A stretch of 45,453 bases of DNA from Desulfobacterales bacterium (GTDB lineage Bacteria; Desulfobacterota; Desulfobacteria; Desulfobacterales; JAAELO01): positions 1 through 45,453 of the forward strand of contig JAAELO010000871.1 in NCBI GenBank assembly GCA_024226555.1, given 5' to 3'. The notes beneath the pieces were generated by a model. That model had not been told where the DNA came from, made no database searches, and saw only the letters and a program-made list of their open reading frames with translations. Within the stretch, counting starts at the first letter, position 1. Every line of letters starts with the position of its first letter. Shown one piece after another: positions 26,354 to 34,972 of this stretch. A program made the translations under genes and the position numbers.

Positions 26354-26697
26354 TTTTTAATCTCCTTAACCACAATATCAAGACTTCTGTTTGCCATATC
26401 TCTATTGATTGGTTCATCAATAATTTCATACATTTTAGATGTTTTGACATGTTCCATTTTCATGGTTGGAAGAATGCCTGTTCTGTATGTAATATTTACT
26501 TTCATTACAGTTGATGCACCAAGTTTCATATTTTCAATTACTTCTTTTGATGACTGAGGAATTAATTCAGCATAGCATTCATGAAACATGGCTGGATCGC
26601 CTTCAGTTTCACCTCCAAAACCATCATCAATCATGGGTATGTGAATAAACTTCACATGGTGTTGCCTTATGATCTTTTTTGATTTATTTTTCCTCAT
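26350..26697 (-). CDS. Head closure / head-tail adaptor protein
   Basis: A 115-residue protein of the neck. I start it at the ATG 26695-26697, which overlaps the stop of the connector gene (TAATG). The longer frame would need an ATT start. The pattern 'HVKFIHIPMIDDGFGGETEG', 'FHECYAELIPQSSKEVIE' and 'NITYRTGILPTMKMEHVKTS' is like the SPP1 gp16 / head-tail adaptor family of small beta-barrels ('V.YR.GI' motif) that seal the portal after packaging. Confidence 0.8.
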   Translation of the reverse strand: MRKNKSKKIIRQHHVKFIHIPMIDDGFGGETEGDPAMFHECYAELIPQSSKEVIENMKLGASTVMKVNITYRTGILPTMKMEHVKTSKMYEIIDEPINRDMANRSLDIVVKEIKK

Positions 26698-27236
26698 TAG
26701 AAATTCCAATATTTGTGATTCAAGCGAAAATGCTCTTTATAATCTTCAATATCTTCACCATGGATCATTTTAGACAGAAGCATTTTAACCATTGTCTTAT
26801 AATCTTCTGGAACGTCAACAATTGCATAACCGACATTCACGGTTAGAGTAATTGACCTAACGCCCCAGATTTCTGGCTTAGAAAAAGTATCGTTAAAAAT
26901 AATTTCACCATAGTAGGAGTCTTTACCAACAGCTTCAAAATCTATAACTTCCTGACTAACTTTATTTTCATCCAGATAACTAATACTCATTGAATTGATA
27001 TTACCCTGTTTAACCTCGTGAGCCTCCAGCTCTTTCCAAGAATCAAATTGTAATTCAACTGTTTGAACAATAGTTCTCTTTCCGGTCATTCCGTCCATCA
27101 TAGATGTTGCAGTTTTTATCTTCCCTTTAAGGTTTTCATCTTGATCTGTTAGAGTAATATCAAGCTCAAGATGCTTCTTTGCTTCCTCAATGGTAAGGAC
27201 TCCCGTTTCAGGTTCTGTTTTAACGTTTACTTTCAT
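26697..27236 (-). CDS. Head-tail connector (gp6-like)
   Basis: A 179-residue neck protein. 'LTIEEAKKHLELDITLTDQD' followed by helices ('IKTATSMMDGMTGKR') is the usual opening of gp6-like connectors, which form the ring under the portal. The C-terminal half contains 'ITLTVNVGYAIVDVPEDYKT', also common in the family. It overlaps the 55-residue gene upstream by four bases (ATGA) and the head closure gene by one. Confidence 0.85.
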   Translation of the reverse strand: MKVNVKTEPETGVLTIEEAKKHLELDITLTDQDENLKGKIKTATSMMDGMTGKRTIVQTVELQFDSWKELEAHEVKQGNINSMSISYLDENKVSQEVIDFEAVGKDSYYGEIIFNDTFSKPEIWGVRSITLTVNVGYAIVDVPEDYKTMVKMLLSKMIHGEDIEDYKEHFRLNHKYWNF

Positions 27237-27400
27237 TTTTTATCTGCTGTTTCCTTCTTTTTTCTTGTAGCTGTTTCTTTCTGAGCTTTTACAGGTTTGC
27301 CTTTGCCATTTTTTACAAGAGCCTTGGCCCGTTCATCAGAGACACTAATTGTGTCTCCGATACCGCCACCGAGAAAAGGTTCTGTTAGTTTGATTTCCAT
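27233..27400 (-). CDS. Small structural-operon protein (55 residues)
   Basis: A 55-residue protein with AAGGA six bases before its ATG and an ATGA overlap with the connector gene. The first part ('MEIKLTEPFLGGGIGDTISV') is beta-like and resembles the short N-terminal motif of small phage proteins next to connectors ('GD.i.v.e..A..L...G'). The rest is lysine-rich. It may be a head-associated or DNA-binding accessory protein. No known name. Confidence 0.7.
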   Translation of the reverse strand: MEIKLTEPFLGGGIGDTISVSDERAKALVKNGKGKPVKAQKETATRKKKETADKK

Positions 27401-27429
27401 GATTATCCTTATATTTATTTTGCTATAGA

Positions 27430-27897
27430 TTAATCTACAACAGCACTACCATTGCTCCTACGATTTGTAAGAATGTAGCGAGCTGAGATTATATTTGCTG
27501 CATTTGAACCTTCTGCATTAACTCTGATACAGCAAAAGCCATTGTTAATATCTAAAGATCTTGGATCTACCTGAAAGACGACAATCTTTCCTGAAAGATC
27601 TGCAGACGTTGTAAAATCAACAGCATCAGTTTGTTGTGTTAGTCCGTCACCTACTGAACAGTCTTCATTTGTGTAAATAGGAACTACTTTTTCAATAGCT
27701 TTTGTATCAGTTCCGGAAACATCTTTTGCCTGTTCAATCGTTAGTTTAATAGTTGCAGCGTTTGCCTGGTTGAGGTGACATTCAACATAAGCCATTCCAG
27801 CATTTTTAAGAGTTACAAAATCACCTTCAAGAGCTGATCCACCTGCCTGTGGTTTAATAGCCTCAATTGGTGGTGATTCTTCAGGGTAAAAATACAT
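27430..27897 (-). CDS. Putative capsid-associated (decoration-like) protein
   Basis: A 155-residue beta-rich protein directly after the major capsid gene. It has 'DFVTLKNAGMAYVECHLNQA', 'TIKLTIEQAKDVSGTDTKAI' and 'IVVFQVDPRSLDINNGFCCI', a repeated pattern of a jelly-roll or Ig-like fold. Many siphophages have such a gene here and some use it as a head decoration protein. That role is inferred from the location. AGGAG precedes the ATG. A strong hairpin separates it from the capsid gene, so its level may be set lower than that of capsid. Confidence 0.6.
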   Translation of the reverse strand: MYFYPEESPPIEAIKPQAGGSALEGDFVTLKNAGMAYVECHLNQANAATIKLTIEQAKDVSGTDTKAIEKVVPIYTNEDCSVGDGLTQQTDAVDFTTSADLSGKIVVFQVDPRSLDINNGFCCIRVNAEGSNAANIISARYILTNRRSNGSAVVD

Positions 27898-27926
27898 ATT
27901 TGATTCTCCTTTAATCTTTTTAATTG

Positions 27927-27955
27927 ACCTACCTTACAGAGTTTATAAGGTAGGT
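27927..27955 (-). terminator. Hairpin between capsid and decoration-like genes
   Basis: A perfect 10-bp stem (acctacctta/taaggtaggt) with a nine-base loop lies 19 bp after the capsid stop. In the minus direction it is followed by 'caattaaaaagatt' without a U run, so it may be a partial terminator or a stabiliser of the capsid mRNA 3' end. Confidence 0.55.
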
Positions 27956-27973
27956 GATAAATTCAAATTACTT

Positions 27974-29269
27974 CTATTTAAGAACTACAAATGGAGATAC
28001 AGTTTTAGTTCCTTTGTGAGGAGCTTTTGGAGAACTCCATTTTGGTTGACCATTTATGCGATAAATGAATTTAAAAGCTGTTTCATCTTCCATAAATTTT
28101 ACATGAATAGATGTTGATGGTTTTACTTTACCTTTTGTTATTAATTCATATTCAGACATATCCACTAAAACAAGATCTCCTTCAGTGCCTAAGCCTTCAC
28201 AATATTCTATTGGCATAGCTGGCCTACCCATCAATACTCCATAAGGTATTTCTGAAAGTCCACTTGGAGGCATAAAAGCAGGATAACCACTATTTTCTCC
28301 AGTTTTGATATATATTGATTGTAGAGCAGGCATTACCTCCTGATTATAAAACCAAACTGCATTTCTAAATGAAGGAACATATAGTCGAGAACTCATCATG
28401 GTAACATCTGAATATGTAACAGAATTTGCTTTCTCTCTTGTTACCTTTACTGCTGCATTTGAAGTAAGAATCCCTATTGGAACACCAGCACCTTTTCCAC
28501 TAAAAATCTTATCTTCAAGAACAAAATTAATAGCTTTTTCTGCACCTTTTTCCATTTGTGCGCCCAATGCAACTGTATCTTGCAGTAATTCTTCAGTACA
28601 CATACCAAACGCTATAATTTTCTGAAGACTGTGTTCTCTTTGCTTAAACTTTAACTTTGAAATGTCAACTGATGCTGCTTCAGCAGCAAAATAAGCAACC
28701 ATACCACCGTTTCTGTATACTTGAGCTTTACTATTCTTATCATCAGCTTCAAGAGTTTTAAGCCCATTGAAGTTAGCTCCAATAGGTTGATTATTACACA
28801 TCCCCGCAATAGTACCTTCCTGTGTTATATTATCAGTAAGTCTGAGAACAACCTGTGGCTCAACAAGGAACCCTCCATCTGATCCAGTACTCTCAGACTG
28901 TCCCGAAGCACTCCTTATAGCTTCTAACTTTTTGCTTCTTGGTCCATCCGCAGCTTGCCTTACATCATGTAGGAAATGTCCAAAATCACCACCATAAGGA
29001 TTTTCACGAGTTGTCCCTGGTGCTACTTCAACTTTTGGTTTATTTCTTGTTTCTGGATCATCGCCAGAGGGTGGTTCTTCAAGAGACTCGTTCATTTTAT
29101 CGAGAAGTTCATCTTCCTCTTTTCTTTGTCGAATCTCTTCGTTAAGGGCTTTGATTTTTGGAAGCAGTCCTTTTCTTTCCTCTGCCTCTTCTTTACTAAG
29201 TTTGTCTTTTGCTCTAAGCTCATCCATTCTGTTCATTAATTCGCGGATTTGCCTTAATAATTCTTCCAT
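27974..29269 (-). CDS. HK97-family major capsid protein
   Basis: A 431-residue capsid subunit. Residues 1-105 are a charged coiled coil ('LLRQIRELMNRMDELRAKDK'), the delta scaffold domain normally removed by the prohead protease. The HK97 fold begins near 'SASGQSESTGSDGGFLVEPQ', the likely region of cleavage. Later motifs 'FKQREHSLQKIIAFGMCTEE', 'KAINFVLEDKIFSGKGAGVP' and 'GRPAMPIEYCEGLGTEGDL' are family hallmarks. Its ATG overlaps the protease stop (TAATG), as is common for this pair. Confidence 0.95.
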   Translation of the reverse strand: MEELLRQIRELMNRMDELRAKDKLSKEEAEERKGLLPKIKALNEEIRQRKEEDELLDKMNESLEEPPSGDDPETRNKPKVEVAPGTTRENPYGGDFGHFLHDVRQAADGPRSKKLEAIRSASGQSESTGSDGGFLVEPQVVLRLTDNITQEGTIAGMCNNQPIGANFNGLKTLEADDKNSKAQVYRNGGMVAYFAAEAASVDISKLKFKQREHSLQKIIAFGMCTEELLQDTVALGAQMEKGAEKAINFVLEDKIFSGKGAGVPIGILTSNAAVKVTREKANSVTYSDVTMMSSRLYVPSFRNAVWFYNQEVMPALQSIYIKTGENSGYPAFMPPSGLSEIPYGVLMGRPAMPIEYCEGLGTEGDLVLVDMSEYELITKGKVKPSTSIHVKFMEDETAFKFIYRINGQPKWSSPKAPHKGTKTVSPFVVLK

Positions 29270-30069
29270 TACAGATTCCTTTCAGTTTTAATTGAATCGA
29301 TTAGAACTGCTTCATAATCTTCATCAAAAGTATTAGTTTCTGTTTCTTCCTCTTCCTCCACAGATCCATGAGCCTCCAGCCCAGAATCATCACGGTTCTC
29401 CGCGCGTGTATATTTAGACACAATAGTGTCAATTTTCTTTAGTAGGTCTTCTCGTTTCTCTTCAGGTGTTGAATCAAGAAGGGCAGAAAGGTTTGATAGG
29501 TCGTAGCCTTCTTCCGGATTATTTCTTATTTCTTTGACTTTGTTTTTAGATCGAAGACTTAATTCATTACCCAGATAAGCCGGAAAAGTGACCTGAGAAC
29601 CATCGAAAAGTTCATTACACCCATCTTCTTTAAGGGTTCTTATTAATCTTCCATCTTCATCTTCTTCCCATGAATCTCCGTCACCATTCACACAAAAACC
29701 AAAAGAATTTCCCTTTAAATCACCCCTTTCAATAGGTGTAAGAACCATGTCTCTAATTAACTGTGTGTCAGGTGGTTCGCATTCATAAGCAAGCCCAACT
29801 TCATCCTCCCAAACTCTTAAAGTGCCTGGTGTTGTATTTCCTAAAATGTAGTTTGGATCATGATTGAACAGGTCAACAGTTTCGGAAGTTTCAAGAGCTT
29901 TCCTGAAAAAACCCGGTTTAATAATTTCCCTAAAACCACCAAGATTTTGAGAAAGCACATTGAATTTTGCAAAGTAACCTATAATCTTTGTAGGCTCATC
30001 TTTCTTTTTTACAACTCTAACCTCTGCATCTTTGAACTTCAGAGATCTTCTTTCATTTTCTTTACTCAT
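29269..30069 (-). CDS. HK97-family prohead protease
   Basis: A 266-residue serine protease (family S78) that trims the capsid delta domain. The catalytic His lies in 'VDLFNHDPNYILG', the Ser in 'DLKGNSFGFCV', and 'VTFPAYLGNELSLRSK' closes the domain. An acidic tail of about 70 residues follows ('GSVEEEEETETNTFDEDYEA'), which may act as a scaffold segment. I start it at 30069 ('MSKENERRS') with GAGGAG four bases upstream. The longer frame to 30132 lies inside the leader hairpin. The gene is preceded by leader RNA copy B. Confidence 0.92.
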   Translation of the reverse strand: MSKENERRSLKFKDAEVRVVKKKDEPTKIIGYFAKFNVLSQNLGGFREIIKPGFFRKALETSETVDLFNHDPNYILGNTTPGTLRVWEDEVGLAYECEPPDTQLIRDMVLTPIERGDLKGNSFGFCVNGDGDSWEEDEDGRLIRTLKEDGCNELFDGSQVTFPAYLGNELSLRSKNKVKEIRNNPEEGYDLSNLSALLDSTPEEKREDLLKKIDTIVSKYTRAENRDDSGLEAHGSVEEEEETETNTFDEDYEAVLIDSIKTERNL

Positions 30070-30083
30070 TTGCTCCTCAATTT

Positions 30084-30190
30084 CCGGGCAATAAAAAAGG
30101 GGCAAATGTGCGGATGAGTGTGGCATCCACATATGCCCCTTTTTAATTCTTTCGTCTCTTTCCAGTTGGCCGACCTTTAAGAGAACCCGA
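30084..30190 (-). ncRNA. Structured leader element, copy B (upstream of prohead protease)
   Basis: Same layout as copy A. The second hairpin has a perfect 11-bp outer stem (30094-30104 with 30134-30144) and an inner stem that in RNA sense reads tgtggatg/catccgca. Compared with copy A (tacggatg/cattcgta), the second pair changes from A-U to G-C on both sides, and other changes keep pairing through G-U. The first hairpin (tctctt/aagaga around 'ggtcggccaactgg') and the 'cgaaag' linker are shared. It lies between portal and protease genes, 15 bp before the protease start. Confidence 0.65.
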
Positions 30191-30207
30191 TTTGTATTTT
30201 TAAATTA

Positions 30208-32106
30208 TTAGATCCAAGTTATAAAACATCTGCAATCTTCATGAAGCTGCGGATGTTTTATGCTTCTTTCTCCTTCAATTATAAATTCACCATTTATTCC
30301 AACAGACTTTCCATTTAACTCTTTACATTTTTCACAGGTATCAACTCTGTTTTTCCATATAGCTCTAAAGCCAGCTTCATGAATCACACTTCTTGCAACT
30401 CTGTTATCTAAAGAAACAATATGTCTTTCTGCTAATTTTAAAGGTCTTGATTTACCTTCTTTTCCATAATTCCATTCATCAAGACGAAGTAAAACAGAAT
30501 CTTTTCCACCTTCTTTAAACGACTGCTTAAGCTGTCCTATAGAAGAAGAACGGTAATCGTTAACGAATCGTTCAACGTATTTATTAATATCTTTGCTAAT
30601 TTTTGGAGACATTTCAGAGTCAACCCCGATCTCTTCAGAAAGGGAACTATATATTTCCTGAGAGAAAGCTCTGAACAAAGGATATGATTTTTGATCAATA
30701 TAAGATTTAAATTTTCTATAAAATCTATCTAATGATTTGTTAAATTTTGGATTTTTAATTTCTTCCTTAATGCTTTTAGATTCATAGTTAAGAATATCTT
30801 GTGTTAAATTCTGAAAACTTGGTAAATAAACTCTTTGAATACGATCTCTTAAAACCATTTCATTTCTATTTCGCTTATCAGTGCTTTTGGTTTCTGGTTC
30901 CTGAATCTTATCAATATCTGTAATAGCTGCTGTATTTAGTTGAACCCTTCCAACATCTCCACCTTCAACGGGATTTCTATCTTCAAATTCAAGTAAATCA
31001 TTAAGCGGAACTCCCATTCTCCACCACTTTTCAGATATTTCAGATCTTTCTTTAGAATCACCTCTTAAGAAAGCATTGAAGTTATACATGATATAAATTC
31101 CAGCTTTTCTTTCTTTTTCAGAGAGAATTTTATAATTCATTTCCTCTTCATCTTGTTTGATCCAAGGAAGTAAGCCTGATTGATAATACCTTCTCTTTTC
31201 CTGTTCTGTATTATTAAAGTTTGTATTGCTATCAGATATTGATATTCTGGACTGAGGAACACCAAATATTCCACAGATATCAACTTTATTTAATTTAAGA
31301 AGATCTAACATTTGCTGATCAGCCATTTTTATTTCGTATGGTTTAAACTCCATTCCGTTTTCTAAAATCATAGGAGCTCTACTTTTTTTATTGCTTCCAT
31401 ATCTTGCTTTAAGACCTGCAATGAAATCAGGCTTTTGTTTCTCTCCTAATGTTTTTGGATGTGAGAAGATTCCTCCAGGGTTCATTCCGTTTTTAAAAAA
31501 ATTAGCTTGAAACCGATCCATTTCAATTCCGATTCCAATTTGTTCTTGTGCGTAATTTGTAATAACTGATATTCCAAGAACCCCATCATTACTATAATTT
31601 TTAGTGTGTAGAATATTGTCGGCACTATAATATTTGTAGCTGTATCCATCCTGAACTTTGTATCTTAAAACTCCTCGCCCCTTACCTTTTCGGACTCTTT
31701 CAAGTGTTGTAACTTCAGGAGATAAAGGCCATATATATTTACAGGGATTCATCATTGTTCTTTCAATAAAGCTGTAACTGTTGCCATCCAATAAAGCATG
31801 TGGCATCAAGGTCTTTTTGAAAACAAATGCGCCCATTTCTGGATTAGGCCTTAGCTTTACACGTTCATAAGCGTAATGGTCTTTCAGTTTTATACTTCCT
31901 CCACCCTTAAGCTTTTGCCTAACTTCTATAGGTAGAGATGCTTTGTCATCAGATATAGCTTTTACACAGCTAAAAACAGAAGCAACTCTCATTGATGAAT
32001 CTTTGTTAACAACTGCTCCAGATCCAGACTGAGCAAAATTAAAGAAACTTGGAGTCCATAATTTTTCATTATTGATATCTGCTGATCTAACTTCAAATAT
32101 TGCCAT
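30208..32106 (-). CDS. Portal protein fused to a MuF-like head protein
   Basis: A 632-residue protein. Residues 1-400 are an HK97-type portal: 'VASVFSCVKAISDDKASLPI', 'NPEMGAFVFKKTLMPHALLD', 'DICGIFGVPQSRISISDSNT'. Residues 425-632 are a Mu gpF-like domain of helical type, ending with the signature 'RVDTCEKCKELNGKSVGING' and 'HPQLHEDCRCFITWI'. Portals form the dodecameric DNA port; MuF proteins are minor head proteins. Usually these are two genes, so the fusion is notable and would place one MuF domain per portal subunit. Its ATG overlaps the stop of the small membrane-protein gene. Confidence 0.9.
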   Translation of the reverse strand: MAIFEVRSADINNEKLWTPSFFNFAQSGSGAVVNKDSSMRVASVFSCVKAISDDKASLPIEVRQKLKGGGSIKLKDHYAYERVKLRPNPEMGAFVFKKTLMPHALLDGNSYSFIERTMMNPCKYIWPLSPEVTTLERVRKGKGRGVLRYKVQDGYSYKYYSADNILHTKNYSNDGVLGISVITNYAQEQIGIGIEMDRFQANFFKNGMNPGGIFSHPKTLGEKQKPDFIAGLKARYGSNKKSRAPMILENGMEFKPYEIKMADQQMLDLLKLNKVDICGIFGVPQSRISISDSNTNFNNTEQEKRRYYQSGLLPWIKQDEEEMNYKILSEKERKAGIYIMYNFNAFLRGDSKERSEISEKWWRMGVPLNDLLEFEDRNPVEGGDVGRVQLNTAAITDIDKIQEPETKSTDKRNRNEMVLRDRIQRVYLPSFQNLTQDILNYESKSIKEEIKNPKFNKSLDRFYRKFKSYIDQKSYPLFRAFSQEIYSSLSEEIGVDSEMSPKISKDINKYVERFVNDYRSSSIGQLKQSFKEGGKDSVLLRLDEWNYGKEGKSRPLKLAERHIVSLDNRVARSVIHEAGFRAIWKNRVDTCEKCKELNGKSVGINGEFIIEGERSIKHPQLHEDCRCFITWI

Positions 32107-32258
32107 TAATTAGTAGCCCTCGGAGCCATTTTGTAACCAAAAAAAGTTAATAGAGTTCCTACAACCGTTAGAGAAATCCCAAGAGAAAACTCTAAATATA
32201 GACCAGCACCTAAAGCACCAAGCCCAATTAAAAGTATTATGTCTGAAATATATTTCAT
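32106..32258 (-). CDS. Small membrane protein between terminase and portal (50 residues)
   Basis: A 50-residue hydrophobic protein with two possible membrane segments ('IILLIGLGALGAGLYLEF' and 'ISLTVVGTLLTFFGY'). GAGG lies five bases before the ATG within the terminase end, and its stop overlaps the portal ATG. HK97-like phages often keep such a tiny membrane protein here; its role is not known. Confidence 0.75.
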   Translation of the reverse strand: MKYISDIILLIGLGALGAGLYLEFSLGISLTVVGTLLTFFGYKMAPRATN

Positions 32259-34145
32259 TTAAACCTCTATATTTAAAAGGGAACCATCGTTACCTTCTTG
32301 TTCTTCTTCACTTGGCTTTTCATGCATTATTGCACGATTTAAGCCCATTAATAGGGCAATAATCCCATCTATTTTTTCTTTAGATTTTCTTTTATCTGGT
32401 TTATAAGCTCCACCCGGACCTATATGAACAACTACATTTGAAGCATTCCAACTTAAAACAGGATTGTTGTTGTGAGCTAAGAGTTGAAGGTTTACTAATT
32501 GTTCGAACTCTTTAGTTACCCAAGAGAAGTTTTCCCAAGTCTGAGAAATTCTCACACACTCATAATCCTTATCCATTAAATTATTTATAATTCCGGTCGA
32601 GTTGTAGGGATCAAAGGCAAGTTCAGCTATGTTATAAAGAGTATTATCTTTATCAATTTGATGTTCTATCCAGTTATAATCTGTTATTTCTCCGGGTGTT
32701 GCATGAAAGTTACAAGATTTATCTTTCTTCCAAAGATTATAATTTACACCATGCTCTTTAGATCTAATTTCAATGTTTTCTTTCGGAACAAAGAAGTGTG
32801 GGATAATTTGATAAGGATCAGGAATTATATAATCCCTTTTGTTAAGATCCAGTTCAATATCTTCTTCTTTTTCTTCCAGTACAAAAATAAAAGCTTGATC
32901 AGTCAGGTCTTTATGAACTTTTTTAATTTCTGCAATTACTTCATCTCTGTATTTTTTTCTCTGCGAAGCAATACTTTCTTGTTCTGGTGGAAAAACATGA
33001 ACAAGTGCTGCAAGGTCGTCAGTCGTTGCTAAGTCTAAGCCAGTGTAGCAAGTTCTATTAATCAGATCTCTTCTTCCAAAAGTTCCATCAGACAAATACC
33101 ACTTTTCCATATCCAACCAGGGAGATGAAGAAGCACACCAAATATTTAAATGTTTAGTTTTAAAGTTAACAAGTGTTGCTGGATTACCCTTTGCAGCAAG
33201 AGCCTTAGTTCTCAATCTGGGTAAAATAGTTGGGATATATGGCATGTTTGGATTTGCTTTTTCCCAAACTGATTCGTCAAAAGGATCATCATCTTTATCA
33301 AGTGTATAAATCAGAGGTAAAACACTATCATTCTCTACATCGATATCAGGGTTTAAGATCTTCTCCATATATTCTCTATGTTTGAAACATGGACCTTGTA
33401 GATTTACCCCTGCTGTTGTGATTATATAAACGAGAGGTTGTTCTCTTCCTGCTAAAGCACTATCTATTACATCATACATACCAGCGTCTTTATGGGCGTG
33501 ATATTCGTCAACAAGCGCAAAATGCGGGTTTAATCCATCCTCTGTTTTACTTTCTTTTCCAAGAGGTTCAAATTTACTATTTGTAGCTGAAATACTCATA
33601 TTGTCCCTAAGGGTTTTAACTTTCTGCCTTAGGAAAGGAGTTTTTGAAACTATTGCTTTAGCATCTTCATGAGCTATTCTCGCTTGTTTTAGCTTGGTGG
33701 CTATTGTGTAACACTCTGCCCCGGCTTCACCATCAGCCTCAAACATGTAACAACCAGTTGAAGCACCTTGAAAAGTCTTGCCATTTTTACGGGCAACTTC
33801 ATAATAAAGCTCTTGAAATCTTCTTTTCCCGGTTTCAACCTGCAACCATCCAAACAGAACCCAGTTTAAAAAAATCTGTGGTGGTGTTGGTTCAAAATAT
33901 GTTCCTGCTAAAGCACCTTTGTAATGCTTATATTCTCTGATTGTATCAAGCATGATATCAGCCATATCTGAAGAGAAATAAAACCCTCTTTCATGCGCAT
34001 GGTGAAGATCATTGAATTGTCTCTCACAAGCCCACTTGAGAAGCTGGCCCGCAATTGTACGACCTTCAAGCACATCCATCATGTACTTAAAGCCTTCGTG
34101 TTCAACTATGTCCTGTGGTAAGAGATCTGTATTATACATTTCCAA
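32259..34145 (-). CDS. Terminase large subunit
   Basis: A 628-residue packaging motor. The ATPase has its Walker A-type loop in 'YYEVARKNGKTFQGAS' near residue 120 and Walker B in 'FALVDEYHAHKDAGMYD', with 'VYIITTAG' as the coupling motif. The nuclease begins at 'CYTGLDLATTDDLAALV' with the first metal-binding Asp, and later acidic residues lie in 'IAELAFDPYNSTG' and 'KEKIDGIIALLMGLNRAI'. It cuts and pumps phage DNA into the head. It overlaps the small subunit gene by 14 bp. Confidence 0.95.
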   Translation of the reverse strand: MEMYNTDLLPQDIVEHEGFKYMMDVLEGRTIAGQLLKWACERQFNDLHHAHERGFYFSSDMADIMLDTIREYKHYKGALAGTYFEPTPPQIFLNWVLFGWLQVETGKRRFQELYYEVARKNGKTFQGASTGCYMFEADGEAGAECYTIATKLKQARIAHEDAKAIVSKTPFLRQKVKTLRDNMSISATNSKFEPLGKESKTEDGLNPHFALVDEYHAHKDAGMYDVIDSALAGREQPLVYIITTAGVNLQGPCFKHREYMEKILNPDIDVENDSVLPLIYTLDKDDDPFDESVWEKANPNMPYIPTILPRLRTKALAAKGNPATLVNFKTKHLNIWCASSSPWLDMEKWYLSDGTFGRRDLINRTCYTGLDLATTDDLAALVHVFPPEQESIASQRKKYRDEVIAEIKKVHKDLTDQAFIFVLEEKEEDIELDLNKRDYIIPDPYQIIPHFFVPKENIEIRSKEHGVNYNLWKKDKSCNFHATPGEITDYNWIEHQIDKDNTLYNIAELAFDPYNSTGIINNLMDKDYECVRISQTWENFSWVTKEFEQLVNLQLLAHNNNPVLSWNASNVVVHIGPGGAYKPDKRKSKEKIDGIIALLMGLNRAIMHEKPSEEEQEGNDGSLLNIEV

Positions 34146-34671
34146 CTTTCTTTATATGGTTGCCTTTTTCAGCTCTTTCTTTTGCTCTTAATGCTGCCTC
34201 TGCTCTACGTTTTGCGATTTTATCCTCTCTTGATTCTTCTGGAGAGTCTGCAAGAACCTGAACTCCTTTCCTGTCATAAGGTGTCATACCGAACTTACCA
34301 AGCATCATGACCACTCTTTTCCACGCGTCTTGCATATCTCCGACAGCAGGGTGTCTCTTAATCAAGAGTTTACCTGACTTATCTTCACTTTCATAAAAAC
34401 GTTTTTTTGGTTTTTCAATAATCACTCTCATATCTCTATATTCTGAGAACGCATCACACAGCATTGACAGGGCTAAACCATCTGTTTCAGCCATTACGTT
34501 CATACCTTCAGGCCCAACAATCCGAGCTAAATCGTGGTAAGCTCGAGCAGCCTTGCGCCCAAGCCATTTTGGAGGGTCTGGAATTCGCTTTTCTGGATTT
34601 GGTTCATTTTCTGGCAAAGACCTTCTCCCCGGGTTTCCTTCTAATTTTTCCTGATCTGTTGTTTTTGGCAT
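34132..34671 (-). CDS. Terminase small subunit (P27 family)
   Basis: A 179-residue DNA-recognition subunit. 'KLEGNPGRRSLPENEPNPEK' and 'DPPKWLGRKAARAYHDLARI' are the P27-family signature, followed by 'MNVMAETDGLALSMLCDAFS' and the C-terminal 'KFGMTPYDRKGVQVLA'. It recognises the packaging site and loads the large subunit. It is the first gene of the head operon. The 300 bp upstream probably contain the cos or pac site. Confidence 0.92.
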   Translation of the reverse strand: MPKTTDQEKLEGNPGRRSLPENEPNPEKRIPDPPKWLGRKAARAYHDLARIVGPEGMNVMAETDGLALSMLCDAFSEYRDMRVIIEKPKKRFYESEDKSGKLLIKRHPAVGDMQDAWKRVVMMLGKFGMTPYDRKGVQVLADSPEESREDKIAKRRAEAALRAKERAEKGNHIKKVGNV

Positions 34672-34972
34672 TTTCCTTACCTGCCATTAAAATTCTATGA
34701 AAAAAGTTTCAAATTCTGCGACTGTATCATTTTCGACATAGCATGATCTTGTTATGCGCGTTACCCTCTCAGGAATCCGCGCCCCCTACCCCTTTGCAAT
34801 GACACCTTTAAAAGATTTTGTTTTACGTTTATTAAATCATATTCCATATATTTTCTCATTAGTAACACCTTTCAGTTAAACTCTGTCTTCACACCCTTGT
34901 GAAGCCCCGTTAATTGGGACTACGTTTAAAACAATATTAAAACATCTGTTCTTTAGTGATGATAATGTCCAA
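34672..34972. other. Non-coding stretch, candidate packaging site
   Basis: No gene is seen. A GC-rich patch near 34765-34795 ('ccgcgccccctacccc') stands out in AT-rich surroundings, just upstream of the terminase small subunit and downstream of the HNH gene cluster. This is where HNH/terminase phages keep cos. A small hairpin-like 'ttcacacccttgtgaa' lies at 34891-34906. Confidence 0.4.

Noticed and set aside
30069-30132. Longer N-terminus of the prohead protease
   Set aside because: The extra codons are the leader hairpin. GAGGAG precedes the ATG at 30069.
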